Assembly: GCA_023238725.1 (NCBI GenBank)
Contig: CM041551.1
Span: 473,501 to 537,500, forward strand
Direction: 5' to 3'
Length of the DNA stretch: 64,000 nucleotides
DNA from: Scortum barcoo
Lineage: Eukaryota > Chordata > Actinopteri > Centrarchiformes > Terapontidae
Shown: positions 32,601 to 47,600 of the stretch, piece by piece
How positions within the stretch are numbered: the first letter of the stretch is position 1
How the letters are laid out: each line of letters opens with the position of its first letter
Made by a program: the position numbers and the translations under genes
The notes under the pieces: generated by a model
What the model was told of the DNA's origin: nothing
The model's database searches: none
What the model saw: the letters and a program-made list of their open reading frames with translations, nothing else

Positions 32601-35600
32601 TTATGACATTCCAATTCCAACCAACAGTGCCACCAAAAAGGTAAGGTTTCCCAGGAGGAACAGAGCCATCAGATGGACATCATCTGTTATCTGATAAATG
32701 AAAATGCAGTTTTCATTATAGATCAGGAGTATGTTGTTTGGGTTTTTTTTATTTATGTTTAGCCTTTTTTATCTTACCATTTTTAATTCTGAAGTATCTG
32801 TAATCCAAAGAAAAGAGAAAAAGTTAAAGTTGCTGCAGGATACTTAAACAGTGAAACATTTTTGAACATTAAATAGAGTTGCGTGGGTGTGTATGGTGAT
32901 CCTAAAAACACTAAAACACTGATTCAGATTCTAACAGATCCAACAGTAACTACACCCAGTCCTCGGTCATTTATAAAACAGTGCACAGGACTCATACTAA
33001 CACTTTGAGTGTCCGACAGTACAGAAAATGAAAACAAGCTAAAATAGAAATGCACAGATATAAAGTGGTGCAGTATAAGAAATTAATAATTTAGTTTAAT
33101 AAATGTCAGCAGTATACAGAAAAGACTTAAAAGGACAGAGAGTAGCAGTGGACCTGCAGTTTTCTGAGAGTTTGTTCCTGATATATGGAGCATACAAAGT
33201 GAATGGTTTATAGACATAATAATAATAATAATAATAATAAACAGGACAATAACATGTATTTACCTGTACTATTAACCTTCCATTTTAAGTGGATCTCCAA
33301 CAGGATGTAGAACAAAGCTTCCCAGCCAACAAAACCACCCATCACTTTCATCAACCATTGGTCCAGAGTGCTGTCAATCAACTTCAAGCCTGTTAATATG
33401 GCCGCCACTGGGTGATTGCACACAAAAATAACCTTTTTAAGACTTGTTGCAAATAATCGACAGATTTTCTAAACATTTGTAATTAAAACTGGAGTGAAGG
33501 ACTTTTCATAATGTTCATTTATGAATGTATAAATGAACATCTGTTACATTCAAGTCCTTTTCAAATTAGTTCACCCAACACTGATTAAGTTTATCACCAC
33601 CTGGTAAATCTCTTTGTATTTCACATTATATATATTGCTTGTACGTCTACAGAGGAAAAATAGGCTACATTATCTAAGAACTCTATAACTCAACAAATTT
33701 CTTTTTCCTGCTCTGTCCTTATTTACACAAAAATATATGAAGACAGTGCTGCTCGGGGTGGTGGAGATGCAGTGAGCTCAAGTGTAGGAAGACATAACAG
33801 GTACACATCAACATTGCCATGCAATTACTCTCTTTTCCAGAGGGGGAAGACAAGATCTAAATATGTCTAAATATGGCCTTTATCAGTGTATAATGTAAAA
33901 GACAAGACATGAGCTTACCAGATAAAGCTTTTATCGCCAATGCATTTAAAGCATGTGACCAGTTAAACAAAAACCTCCTGTCAAAGTAAAGGGAAAACAT
34001 ATTAAATGATTGGCATCATAAGAAAACTGAGACAGTGGTTTAACAAAATAATGTTAGCTGAGGGTACGCTTTTTTCAGAGCTTTCAACCACAGATAATGA
34101 CAATGGCTCAGGTGTCATTATGTGACCTATGTATGGAACTGTGATGAAATGATAACAGGTAGTTGTAAATAAAAAAGGTGGGGAGATGTTAACCACTGTT
34201 TCTATTTAAACATCATCTCTGGTGTCAGTTATGAATGTCCTCCATGTTTTTCTCAGTCCACTTACTCCTGGTAGATGACCTTTGAACAGTTTTTTGGTCT
34301 GGTGTTCACAGACAGATGATGTTGTCTGTTTCAGGTGTTCATTCAGTCTCTTGTCCAAGCCAAAGACCAAGCCAAAGTGCCACCAGATGACAGAGTAACT
34401 GTTCATTTATTAGCTTTTTATTTAAACACAGAGTGGCTGGAATATTTTTTTGAAACTACATGGAGCATGTTGTTAGGTTTGCCATAAACTTGACAGTTGC
34501 TAATTTCACTTTTTCTAATGTTCACATTGACTTTTTTAATTGTGTTGATTTTACTTGAACCTATTGTTCCTTTAGTTATGCCACTTTCAACTGATGAAAT
34601 AAAGAAAAATGGCAATTTAGTAAGATTACAAGCTATGGAGTTTCTCACAGATTATTTTAAATAGACAGATATATGAGTACTTGTTAAATGACACACAGCA
34701 ATGTACCTACAGTGGATGTTGTGGTCCACAGCGCAAAAGAGCCAGGATGGGCTGGAGGAACGAGAGGATCATAACCAAGCAGCCTAACACAGGATGGGCT
34801 CCCTGCAAACAACACACAGCAACAATGAAAGTCACTTACATTAACCTGTCACACTGAAAACTGTTCACAATGTGTAATTCATTCAATGACATATTTGTAG
34901 GACAGTGTTTGATGAAAAGTGTCAGAAAATAAGAGTTACACTTGACAGATGTCCATCATTAGACAAACATCAGAAAATCTGATTTATCATGCAGTTAATT
35001 AGTAATGTATAATAAGTGGAGATTTATTTACTTACTTATGGGATTTTGAAATATTTTATTCATTATTTTCATTTGTTTAAATTTAATATTTCTTAATATA
35101 TTCAGTATAATGCATTGACTGTGTTGGAAGTAACATTTCTTAATTAACATTTTTCTGCAAAACTAATCATTGCCAAAATGTCTGATTGATTGACTGATGC
35201 ATGATTTTGTAATTTAAGTTAGGGAGTAAATTGTGAAGTCATTTTTTAAAATGACTTGAGATTATTTTTGTTTGTAAAAATACTGGCGGAAAATGGTGCA
35301 TATTGCCTCCAGTCCATTAAGTGCTCAGCTTTGGAAGTATGTAAGGCACAATTTTGGACTTTGAACCAGGCTAGCTATTTCTGCTTCCCCCTGATTCCAG
35401 ACTTTATGCTAAGCCTGGATAACCACATCCTTACTCCACACTGAGAACTCAGAGATGACAATAATGTGATCATAACCTTCATTTAAATCAGGACATCTGA
35501 TTGAGATCAAGATGTGTTTTGCAAGAGAGACCCAAATGCAGCAAAGAACAGGGATAAGCCACAGCAAGTCACACACAAGAACATAGAGACAGCCTCAGAA

Positions 35601-38600
35601 ACAATCACACACATCTCTTACACATGGTCCCAATGGGATGAGACTTTCCAGTTTTCATGTTCTTTGCCTCTGATCTCTCACGGAATGTACAGGGCATTAA
35701 TTAAGTAAAAAAATGCTGTCACAGCCACTGCTGTCTGGATATATTTAAATGTTTCTTCAAGAAACTCGTGCAATTTTTAAGTAAATTAGATAATGTAAAT
35801 TCAAGGTAGTGCCATAATTTTCATCCAAAAGCAGAACAGAGGAGCAGTTATTTTATTTTGTATATATCTCAAAGCTTAATATAATCTTGGTCTATCCTCC
35901 CAGTCAACATGACTATTTTTTTTAATTACTATGATAACCCTTCTGTAGTGTTAACAGTAACCCAATTCTTACAACTTTGAGTAATATCATTATTACTTTT
36001 TGCTCTGCCCTCTTGAGAAGTGGAACAAAATCTAACATGGCTGTTGAATGAACATAGTACAACCCATCAAAGGTCGGTATCCTTACTTAATCTCAGATTA
36101 TTAACAAGACAAACAATCCAAGTACGACAAAACACAAGGGGTTCTCACTTCTGCTTCACAATAATAATAATAATAATGATGATAATAATAGAAAGTCATC
36201 TAAAGTTGCTTGCATTGAATACCCTTTACTATAGGTAGAATTGATACTAATTTATCATACCACATAAATAGGTGATGTAATAGAAATTCCACTCTTACTA
36301 TTACCATTTTCTTATTAACTGCCTTTATGTTCTCATATATAACATTTTGCTATTCTCTTATACAATGTTGGAATAACCAGGCCTAATTCCTTTAAAAGAC
36401 AGGCCTCTGACCTGCAGTAAAAGATAGACCTCTGACTGATAACGGTCATATTATGACAGTAAGATGACCAGAATGTTGTGTTCAATGGCCATGGACCAGA
36501 TTAAATAAAAAGCTGCAGAACATGAATTGTTGTATTTACTACATATGCAAATACAAAATTTGCATTCTTTACCTAGCAATGTTAACATCCATTGTAGTTT
36601 TATTATTCACAAACAACTGCCCATATAAAATATGTAAGTCATGACGTTCATATGTTACTGTTACCCAATAGCTGTTCAAGAATATTATATACAGTGGGGG
36701 AAATAATTATTTGATTTAATTGAGTGAAATAAGTATTTGATGCCCTACCAACCAGCAAGAATTCTGACTCCCACAGACTGGTTATGTGCCCACGAAACAC
36801 ACAAATTAGTCCTGTTCCTTTAGGCAAGTATTCCTAATCTAAATTCATTATGTGTATAAAAGACACCTGTCACAGAATCAATCTCTTCCATTCAAACCTC
36901 TCCACCACCATGGGCAAGACCAAAGAGCTGTCAAAGGACGTCAGGGACAAGATTGTAGACCTGCACAAGGCTGGAATGACTACAAGATTATCAGCTTGGT
37001 GAGAAAGAGACCACTGGCAGTGCGATAATTCGAAAATGGAAGAAATACAAGATACCAGACACCCTCGCTCTGGAGCTACATGCAAGATCTCAACTCATGG
37101 GGTAAGGATGATTCTGAGAAAGGTGCGGGATCAGCCCAAAATTACACGGGAGGAGCTTGTTAATGATCTCAAGGTAGCTGGGACCACACTCACTAAGAAA
37201 ACCATTGGTAACACACTTCACCATACTGGATTGAGATCCTGCAGTGTCCGCAAGGCCCTCCTGCTCAAGAAGGCACATGTACAGGCCCGTCTGAAGTTTG
37301 CCAATGAACACCTGAATGATTCAGAGAAGACTTGGGAGAATGTGATGTGGTCAGATGAGACCAAAATTGAGCTCTTTGGCATTAACTCCAGCGGCAGAGA
37401 AATGCTGAATATGACACTAAGAACACCATCCCCACTGTCAAACATGGAGGTGGAAACATTCTGCTTTGAGGCTGTTTCTCTGATAAGGGTACGGTGGCAA
37501 TTGAAGGGGGTCATGTACCGAAAAATCTTGGATGAGAACCTCCTGGCATCAGTCAGAACACTGACGATGGGTCATGGATGGGTCTTGCAGCAGGCCAAGG
37601 CAACAAAGGAGTGGCTCAAGAAGAAATCCCTCCTGAGATGTGCGCAAACCTGGTGACCAACTACAAGAAACGTCTGACCTCTGTGCATGCCAACAAGGGT
37701 TTCTCCACCAAGTACTAAGTTATGCTTTGCTTGAGGATCAAATACTTATTTCACTTAATTAAATACGAATTCATTTATAACCTTTATTTAATGTTTTTTA
37801 TATGTTATGTGTTTACATGTAGAATTCAAAGACTTTCTAACAATAAAATGATCTCTTATCTAAGCTTGTAACTTTCAAAACTTCTTACATTGATACGTCA
37901 TCTAGATCAATACTTTCCAAATGTCAAAATGAGAACTGACTATGTTTAACCCCTTCAGAGACAAAATTCAGTCATGAGGCCCAATATATGAGATTAGGTC
38001 AGGCTAATTGATGTTTTCTTATGGGGGATTGTAGCTTTTTAAGTTTCGTTCTGGGTTTGGTGCTTGTTTTTTTTTTTTTTTTTTTAATAATCTAAAACAT
38101 GGCACTATACATTGCTTTAAACAGCTTTTAGAGAATGCAGGACTGCTGGAAACCTTCATGTGACACATGATGGCATATGCTAACTCAGAATAGATGCAAT
38201 GGCAGACAACCAAGCAATGAGAAAACAGCCAATAACAAGCAACAATATCTTACAAGTCCAAGACCAATAAAAAAAGCTAAAGCTAAAAAGAAGATTATAT
38301 TGAGCAACTCTGCAGGAAGAGACTTTGGAGGTGAGCTGAAGCTCACCGTTTACAGAGGGGGGAGAGGCCTGGAAGTTGTACTTCTCTACTACTACCACTC
38401 TCCTCTTCTTCCTTCCAACTTCAGCTTTAAATCAATTATTATCTATGTTAACAAGCAAATATTTAGAGAAACACATACTGCTGCTCTTTCCAAGTAGTAA
38501 ACCTAAGAACTTATCATAATTCATCTTATAAGCATGAAACACTCTAAATTCATGATTTACCTTGATTAGAGCACATTTAGAGAGATTATTCATTAATAAA

Positions 38601-41600
38601 AGCATGTCATCGGCATATAATGAAATTTTATGAGTTTGATTGGTTTTAATGTCCTTTACTTGGTCACTTGCTCTTTCAGATTTAGCTTGAGGCTCTCATA
38701 GAAGTAGAAAATAGGTCATCCAGACACATGCCTGAGTTTCTCAGTATCATTAGTTGGCTCTATCTATATGGAAGAGTTCCTTAGATTAAAACAAATGTGT
38801 CTGTGACTTAAATAAGTCTCATCTACTGGTAACATCACAAAAACCACTCATCAACCAGTCAAGATAATTGCTAACCTCATCAAGTCAGTCATTCAAGTAA
38901 CTTAGTCATAGTTATTGCTATTCAAACAAGTTCCTCACAAAACATTGGAAACACAGTTGTAACAGTTGGCCTTACTTTCTTCTGTGGTGAACTGGTTGAT
39001 TCATCTGATTTCTCACAGATGAGGAAATTGTAGCTCGTGGTTCACAGCCTCTGACCTCCCTCTTACTCCTTATGTACCACAAGTGGATGTGCGCTGCACT
39101 TTAGCAGGAGTGGGGCAGCTAACGAAACATACATTTTTCAAAGTAATTAGAAAACCCTTTAAATCTAAACTGCCCCACCTCAGCTAAAGAGCATTTCAGG
39201 GACCAGAACCAAATTATTATCTGTCTTATCATAGTAATACCATAACAATATGGTGATGAAATGAATGTATTTCCCAAAATGTTAAGAAAATCCTATTGCT
39301 TCAGCCATTGCAGTTTAATATAACTATAAATATCAGTTTGCAGTCAGTCCAGGGCAAAGACTGAAGAGCAATTTAAGTCTGTTGTCATTCAGCCTTTCAG
39401 CTCTCTAACTGTTACCTAATGACATAAGTACCTATAATACAGAGGCATAAATGCTTAATTCCTTGTCTGTTCTGATGTCCAAAGCCCCTCAGTGCAAGCA
39501 GAAAACACACACACACACAAAAATGAAAGCCTCAACAATATGTCACAAGAGGCTGCAAAATGATTGAGTCAGAGCAGGTTTGGTGTACTAACCCCAGACC
39601 AGGATTTGACATATGAGAAGGAGAGGATGAAGGCAATGATTGTGGCTGCTACTGTCACACTCATCACTGTAACATGGACCTGGAGCAACACAAAAAGTAT
39701 AACATGATATTGTAAGTCAAGCATTCAGGAGACATGAACAGGATGAGCTCATTTAACAGGAACAGTCCAATATTCAGGTAATATTCAGACAGGTAAACAG
39801 GTAGGTAACTGGAAACACAAAAACACAGTACACACAACAAAGCACAGTACACAGAAGCATGACAAAAAAAAATAAAGAGACAGAAACATAGATAGACAGA
39901 GGAGCACTGGGGACACAAGACAGAGGAAACACACAGGAGACAGAGGAAACACACAGGAAATAGAGGAAACACACTGGAAACACCAGAATAATTGGTAGGA
40001 CAAAAGCAGTCTTGTGTGTCTTGTGTGTCTCTCTCACCAGAAACCAGATGTCTTTGCCGCACAGGTTCTGCCCTTTGGCAACTCCTTTCAGATATCGTGC
40101 AACCATCATTCCCAGTGATCCCGTGGTCATCCAGGCTATCAGCATTAGTGCTCCTGAAACACAGTTTAATGTTGGAAAGCCTCCCAACTCTCACCACACA
40201 CCAACAGTTGTAAGACTCAACATATATATCTTCCCTTTTCCCACACAAAATTTGTCTCTTTAAGGTAACTTTGTTGCTCATGCTGAATTTCTTTTGTCAT
40301 AGTAAAGGTCTTCAAGCTGATTTCCTGATGGGAGTGCTTGTCTCTAGATAAAAGGTGTCCATGTACCCCTTCCATGGCCTTGAATCTAATCTATTAAACT
40401 CAATAATGCTATGCCAATAGCATTATTGCACAGAGGATGGCCACCCTGTCTTGAGCTCCTCATCAGCTTTGCTTTTTTATCTGTTTTAGTTTATCTATGT
40501 ATTATCTATTATGGATAAATTATCTATTTTGGATAAAACTGGTTGAACTTAGGAGCATGCTTTTTCAATGGGACATTAAGAACTGAAATGTTATGATTTT
40601 CACAGAAACTTGACTCGACCCTTTGATCCCAGACTGGTTTCTCCATTCACTGCATCAGCCAATAGAATGAGGGCAAGAGAGGAGATGTCTGCCTCAGGGT
40701 CAACAACCAGTGTTGTTCAGGTGTGGAGATCATTTCTATGGGCTGTTCTCCTAATTGAGAGCACCTTGTGATGGGAGACCAGCCTTAATATCTTCCAAGG
40801 GAGTTTCTTCAATTGATCTTACAGTAGCGTAACCAGGAAAGGCTTTTCATTGTGGAGATGAAGGTAGGCTGTATCAATATTTCTCAAAGCTTCCTGCACA
40901 GCATATCTATACTAAAATACATCATTTAAAAAAATGATATGTGATTACTGAACTACTGCAATATTCTATGACTTTAGTATACTATCCAAAACATTATAGG
41001 AAACCATCAAATCAAACTTTGGACGCAAGCTACATACAGTATTCTTAAAGCAAGGCCGTTGTGATGTCAAACATTCATATTACTTTTCTCATTTTAATTT
41101 TGATTTAGTGTAGCCTGAGCACAGTAGTATTTAAGTTTTACTTGGCACATATACATGCATACATACAAGGCATAATCATAGTGAAAAGTTCAAAATAGAA
41201 TAAGAATAAAGAAAATAAATAAGTAATAAATAATAATATTAACTATAGTCATTGTCAACATAGTTTGAATAAAAAGTAAAACATAAGTCTTTAGCCAGTT
41301 CATCAGCAGCAGGATCCTTGTGGCCTGAAGGTAAAAGCTTTTCTCGAGCATCTCAGTGTCAGTGCCTGTGGAGCTCCAGCTTGTAGGTGAAGTTGTCACT
41401 CTGCTTGTGAGCCCCAGCAAGCTGCACTTGTCCTGCTTCTGCAACACCTGCATGAAGAGGAAGCTCAAGCAGGATTACACCATCACACAAGGTCATGGCA
41501 CCTGGATGACCATGGTCAGGAATGCAATGTCCTGCTTGAATGGTGCTCTCCAGTATTCCAGAATTTAAAGCAGATATAGATAACTTATTTAAAATAACTA

Positions 41601-44600
41601 TTAATCATATTTGCTAAAACTGTCATTGTGTCCTGACACTACCATAAAATATGCCTTCCCCGGCTGCACCTTCCAGTTCTAATGCAATTTGACAAAACAA
41701 CAAAACAGAGCAGAGTATCTGATGTCAACCCATGCCAATCGTGCATGTGCCAACACAGACAGCAACCAAGCAACAAGAGAACAACCGTTTACATGAAAGG
41801 TAAGTAAAGAGAAGAAGAGCAATCACAGTCTGCCCTTTCTTTTACCTGCCTAATTTTCCATTCAAGAATTTATTGTCATTGCACAACAATCATTGTCAAT
41901 GAAATTCTAATATCCCTTGCTCAAACAATTCACCCTCCACTCTACCTGTCAGCCAGATAGTGAGTTTGACTCACCTACTCCAGATCACCAATCAAGCTAA
42001 TATATATAAGCCTCTCCTGCTCACTCATTCATTTCCAGATATTTGCTCTACATGCATGACTCGCCAGCAGTCATTCCTGTCACCCTATTAGGACTCATTA
42101 GACATGCTTCACTGAAACAAAGGGCATCAGTTACTGACTCACGGGGCACAGAGGCTGTCCAGTTTCTTTAGCAGTGGCTGCACAATAGCAGGATGATTGT
42201 CAAAGCAGTTTGTCTGGTCTGATAACCAGAACCGAACCTTGCCTGAACCTGAGTAAAGACTGTACTTTTTACACAGGAGTTCTTCTGTGTCTGAGTCGTG
42301 CGTTTGAGTCCTCTTTCTTAGGTCAGGTGCAGTAACTTCAGATTCTCCTATACTCATAGAATCAGGAGCAAAAAAAGTGATCAAAATATCCCAGTATTTA
42401 ACTGAGCCTTGTCACCTTCCAATGAGGAAATGCTCAGTCACACAGTTTTTAGCTTTGGGACCGATGACTCATTGAGCCTTCTGTACAGTTGCCATTTGTA
42501 CTGTTTGTCTGGATCCCTGTGACTCTCCCTTTGTTTTCTCCTCTCTCCCTTCCCCGTGTGTGTGTGTGTGTGTCTGTCTCCCCCTGTCTGTGCCTGGGTG
42601 TCTACCACCGAGCAGAACTGAGGAGGTCACTCCAGTTCACCTACTAACACACCTGCACTCATCACACACCTGTGTGTGATCTGCAATCAAGTCATCTTCA
42701 CCTCCCCAGCATATAAAGACCGGCTCAGCTTGCCACTCTTTGCCAGATTGTTTGTTACCCTACTGTGGTAATCAGTGTGGGTCCTTTGTACTTCTCTACT
42801 AGTCCTGCATCTAACTCCTGTCCTTATCTCTGCTCCTGTGTTGCTCACTCACTGTTGAGTGCGGAGTCGAGAATTATAGATGTGGAATGCACATGCTGGG
42901 TAAAACTCTATGTGTGAAAGTTGAGAAGACAAACAAGATAAGGTGCTTTTTTCTCATTAATACATAGCCATGATCCCTCACAGCTAAAGGCACTAGTTAA
43001 TCTATTGTGTACAAGCCATTGTATACACAGCCAACCAGTATAACTGGTCTAATATCAGTTTTCTTTCACTTGTCTCAGATCTGATCAAGGGGACAGACAG
43101 ATTTATATTTAAAACAATAGTACTACTGCAGACATCCCTCTGGGCAGGTCCTCACCATGTGCTTTGATGATATGAGGCCATTCCGCTTTTCTGACAAACT
43201 GAGGTCTGGAAATGTCCACCTTATGAGTGCTGACGAAGGTACCTGTGTGGAACTGGATTTGTCCTGTAGGAGAGAAACATAAAACAGACAGAACTGAATA
43301 ACCCACATCCAGTTCTTTGTTGAACTTTGAAATGATGCTCATAGTTTATATTTAGCTCAGCTTCTTACCTAAAGTTCTAAAAATCTTGTTAAACTGAAAA
43401 TATGTTAAATAATGTTCTTATTTAATAAATGAAATTTTGTGAGCATATTACATATACAATATAATGTAAGGAACACAGTTGCACAGTTACAAAACACCAG
43501 AAATTTCAGGTAAAGCATTTGATTTCCTTTCAATCGCATGTAATGAAAGCAGAGCACTACAGACACTGCTCAGCTCTTGATTTTCTTCTTTTTTTTGCAA
43601 CAACTTGATAGTTTGACTTTATTTCTCCTGCTTTGAGGTCCCTTGATCTGATATTAATACTCACAGTAAAGGTCAAAGGTCATTTTTAAGCTATGCATGA
43701 AGTTAGTCTCTCATGGGAGAAGTCACAACTGATGGTGCTCCAGCCATGACAGGTGCATGGGATGGAATGAGATCCCTCTTGTGCAGTATAGTTATGAAGT
43801 CTGGAGGGGAGGCTGTGACATTAGGTTGTAATAAAGCTGTCAGGTGATATGTTGAGTACCATGGTGAAAATGATTTATTTTGTCCCATCAAGAACATGTA
43901 ATTACAGGGAGGTTTAAGCTGACATAATCTATCATTAAGATTTGCATTGGGTTAGTAGTGGAAAGTCCTGGATTCTTTCACTAGAGATCTGAACATGACA
44001 TTTTTGACCTGTTAAACTGAACAACTTACTTACACTGTCCATCTGGCCAACACTTGGCCAGATGGACACAAAGCCTACAAAGGCTTGCAATGTACGGATG
44101 GGCTTAAGGAAATATTATATAATATAAAGAAAAACAGAAAGGAAACTCTTCCTCAGGTGACTCATGATCTTCCCTGGTCACAGATAAACAGCCTCCTCCT
44201 CCACCATATCACAATGTCTTCATTACCATTCTTGCTGGGTCCATGTGCAAACAAGAGATGGTAGGTTTTGTTGAAGCCCATAGTCCTCTGAGTAGATAAT
44301 GTGTTCATAGAAGTGAAGGAACAGCTGATCACCCTGTCCTGTACCGATGCTCTTATGTCAGAAACATTCCCCTAGGAGACAGTTGGAAAGCATTTAACAT
44401 CAAGTTTTATTCACACAGTTACATGTGCAGATCACTCATTGTAAGAGCAGTGACAGAATATTACAGTTTTTCTCCTTGTATACACAAAAAATAGCTAAAA
44501 AAACAAAACAATGCGCACTATTTCGAAAACTTGAAGCTTATGTATCCCCAGACTCACAAACTCTATGCACAATTCCACTGTTCAAAAACACTGGCTTTTA

Positions 44601-47600
44601 AAAAATCCAAATCCTGATTCCCAAATGGTCTTGCTCATATTACACTTGTTTAAAATCAACTGTCAAAATTCTCTAATTGTGTGTCATGGCTTTGTTTTCT
44701 GATTTCATCATCACATCCCCACAAAAACTGTCTACACTTTGTCAGTGCAATAACTGGAACTAGTATGAGAGGACAGAGCAGTATAAGAGAGGAGAAGGTA
44801 TGTTTGTAAACTCTGAATGATGTTATCCCATCATGTTACTGTAAAGGAATGTATTTACACTCCTGAGATTGAACTCACAGCAGTAGGACTGAAACTGTAC
44901 TATTTGCAATGGAAATTCTTGCACGCTATTTCTCGCCCTTATATCGCCCTTATATTCATGAACAGGGAGTCTTTTTCATATATTTGACCCACCCCAAGTG
45001 CTCTGGGCGAGTCTGGCCACTACCCATTTCGGCCCCTATTCACCCCTTTGCTGTGGACTTGGCTCTCCTCCTCTCAGTGGGAACCATCTTGGATGTGGCC
45101 ACCTTCCCTAGAGTTCAGCAATGGCTTTAAAGGACAGCCCCTCTTCACCCTTATGTCAACCACTGCTGGACTTCAAACTGTCCCTCTCCTTTAACAAATC
45201 TCAGCACCCCACACTCTAACCCAATCCCCCCATTACCCCCAGGTAGAGGGGACAAATGTACCAGACTCTGACAAGCAAAGACAGTAGCCCACACAACTAC
45301 ATCAGTCCCTGGGTACAGAGAGCCTGTGCTGGGCAACTTGCAGGATTCTTCCAGCACATCTTTTTTGAGTTAGATGAAGGTGCCAGTCTGTGTAAAATCT
45401 CCTGCATTTTTCCAGTGCTCAAAAAAGAACATCCTTGCAATCTCAATGACCTGGGGCACTTACATCACATGTCATGAAAACAATTGAGAGGCTGGTCCTG
45501 CACCATCTGAGGACCCTGTTAACAGATTTCCTGGACCTGCTGCAGTTTGCTTACTGACCTGACATCGGAGTGGAGGATTCCTGTTACCCCTAAAGAAGCA
45601 AGAGAGCTCTGTTCTTTGACTTCTGCACTGTATCTTGGATACTGAACTACTTCACTGGCCGGCCACAGTATATCAGAGTGGGTGGTTGTGCCTCTGAAGT
45701 TATTCATAACAAGGAACTATTCTGGAACCGTTCCTCTTTGCTCTCTACATCTCAAACTTCATCAACAATAAACAAGGAAGAATACAGAGAACTGGAGTTT
45801 CATACTGTGGTGCAATAACAATCACATGAAGCTCAGCATCAGCATCTTATCAGTAGATCTAATGTTGCAGTATCAACGATAAGTTTACAGTGTGACTCTG
45901 GGAAGCTTTTTTGTGAGTTTAGCCTAATTGGAACTCACTGGATAGACAAATGTGCATTGTATCCTATCCTTGAGTGTCAATGCCATATTTATGTGATATA
46001 ATAAAAGTTTTGTATTACAGTATGACAAGAGGCTTTATGTATGTATGTTTATGTATGTACCGTAAAATCGCAAACTATTTTAGGACCAACCTTAAAAAAG
46101 GAGAAAAAGGAACACCTTTACAGTATTTTGTACATTTGATTATGTAACATTTCCTCATGAAGTCAAAGCCTGTGGAAACAGTATTTTGATTTATTAAGAG
46201 ATATTCATATGATAGCTGTGTGTATCATTTTGGTGGAAAGAATCAGTTTTGAGAAGAAAGAACATGGATTTGAGTGCAGTTTTATTTTGCAAGAGATTTG
46301 TGGAGTTTGACTAAAGTTAACTCTTTTCTGTTTTGTGTCAGTGAAATTGACCAATCTAACTTTGGAAATGTGTTTAAGCAGTTGAGAAAAGCTGTAAACA
46401 TCTATGGTTTGACAAGTAAAGTTTTGGCCTTACACCATGTCCACATATATATCAGTGGTATCAGAAAAACTTCAACAGCCTACCAGAGGAAGAGCTTGTG
46501 GAGCCGTCTGTCCTGTTGAAAAGACGTGTTGTAACTGCACCAGGCCATTGCTGTCAATGCCACAAATATAAATGTCATCATTTCCCTGAAGAAAGACAAA
46601 GGATAAGAATTAAAAACTGGATGCTTTTACAAGTAGTTTTCCGTTTTAGTCACAAGTAACCATTCGGTGCTGGGGAAAGCATTTTTTACTGATCTGTATC
46701 AGCTCTTTTTAGCACGAACCTGAGTCAGATCCTTTGTTTTACATCAGCAGTCACACAAATGGTTTCACTCTTGAAGCTTTTATTCACAGCAGTGCAATAG
46801 AATGAGTGCAGCTGCCACCAAGTCTTGAGTTTTAACTAAGTTAAAAGTTTAAGACCTTGAATATTGAAGTATATTTTACTCAAATACATTGACTCAGAAA
46901 TGAGTTAAGAATAGTGAATAACAAAACAGACATATAAACAGAATAACACAAAGACATCATATTCATTACATTTTTAAAAGATTTAAAAGTAATTATATAT
47001 ATTATTTAATCCCAGTGTTGTCCTCATGTTTCTTAGTGTTTCCCACCCTCCTGTCCTGTTTCTCCATGTACGTTCATGTCCGTCTCTCTGTATTGTCTGT
47101 GTGGGTGTGTCTCATCTTTCCTGTTGTTGAGCTCTGTTGGCTGGCACACTAGGACCCTATCATCTTATCAAGCCCTGCAGCATATCAACCCCAGCTCTCC
47201 TCCGAGTCTTTGCCAGATTGTTCTCTCACCTAGTGTGGTATTATGCTCTCAGGCCTACCTTGTTTTATTGATTGTGCTTATTTCTGTGCTAACCCATCTT
47301 TGTTCTGTGCTCCAGAGTTCCTGTGCCAGCCAACCAGTTTTTCACTCTGCCATTCATATCCCGGCAGTTTGGTAGGTACCGCCTCCACCAGCCCTCAACC
47401 TGTTTCATGCCATCAGCACCCTCTATCCTGTCCTGTGGTTTTCAATGAACCTGTTAAACGTTCATGTCAGTCAGTGTTCTGTAATTCTGGCTCCGCTGTC
47501 TACATAAACCCATAATATATCCAAAGTTTGAAAGAAAGTATGTGAACAAAGCTGCTCCCATCACAGCTGCATCCCCATACATTTGCATCCTTAAAAACAA

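Noticed and set aside
34206..34406. Minus-strand frame considered as an FRRS1 exon
   Set aside because: Its peptide does not fit the b561 domain and its phase does not join exon 11 to exon 13; 33977-33919 fits both.
39664..40281. 205-codon minus-strand frame
   Set aside because: It reads through FRRS1 exon 9 in a wrong frame and the adjacent minisatellite; the real exon is 40153-40038.
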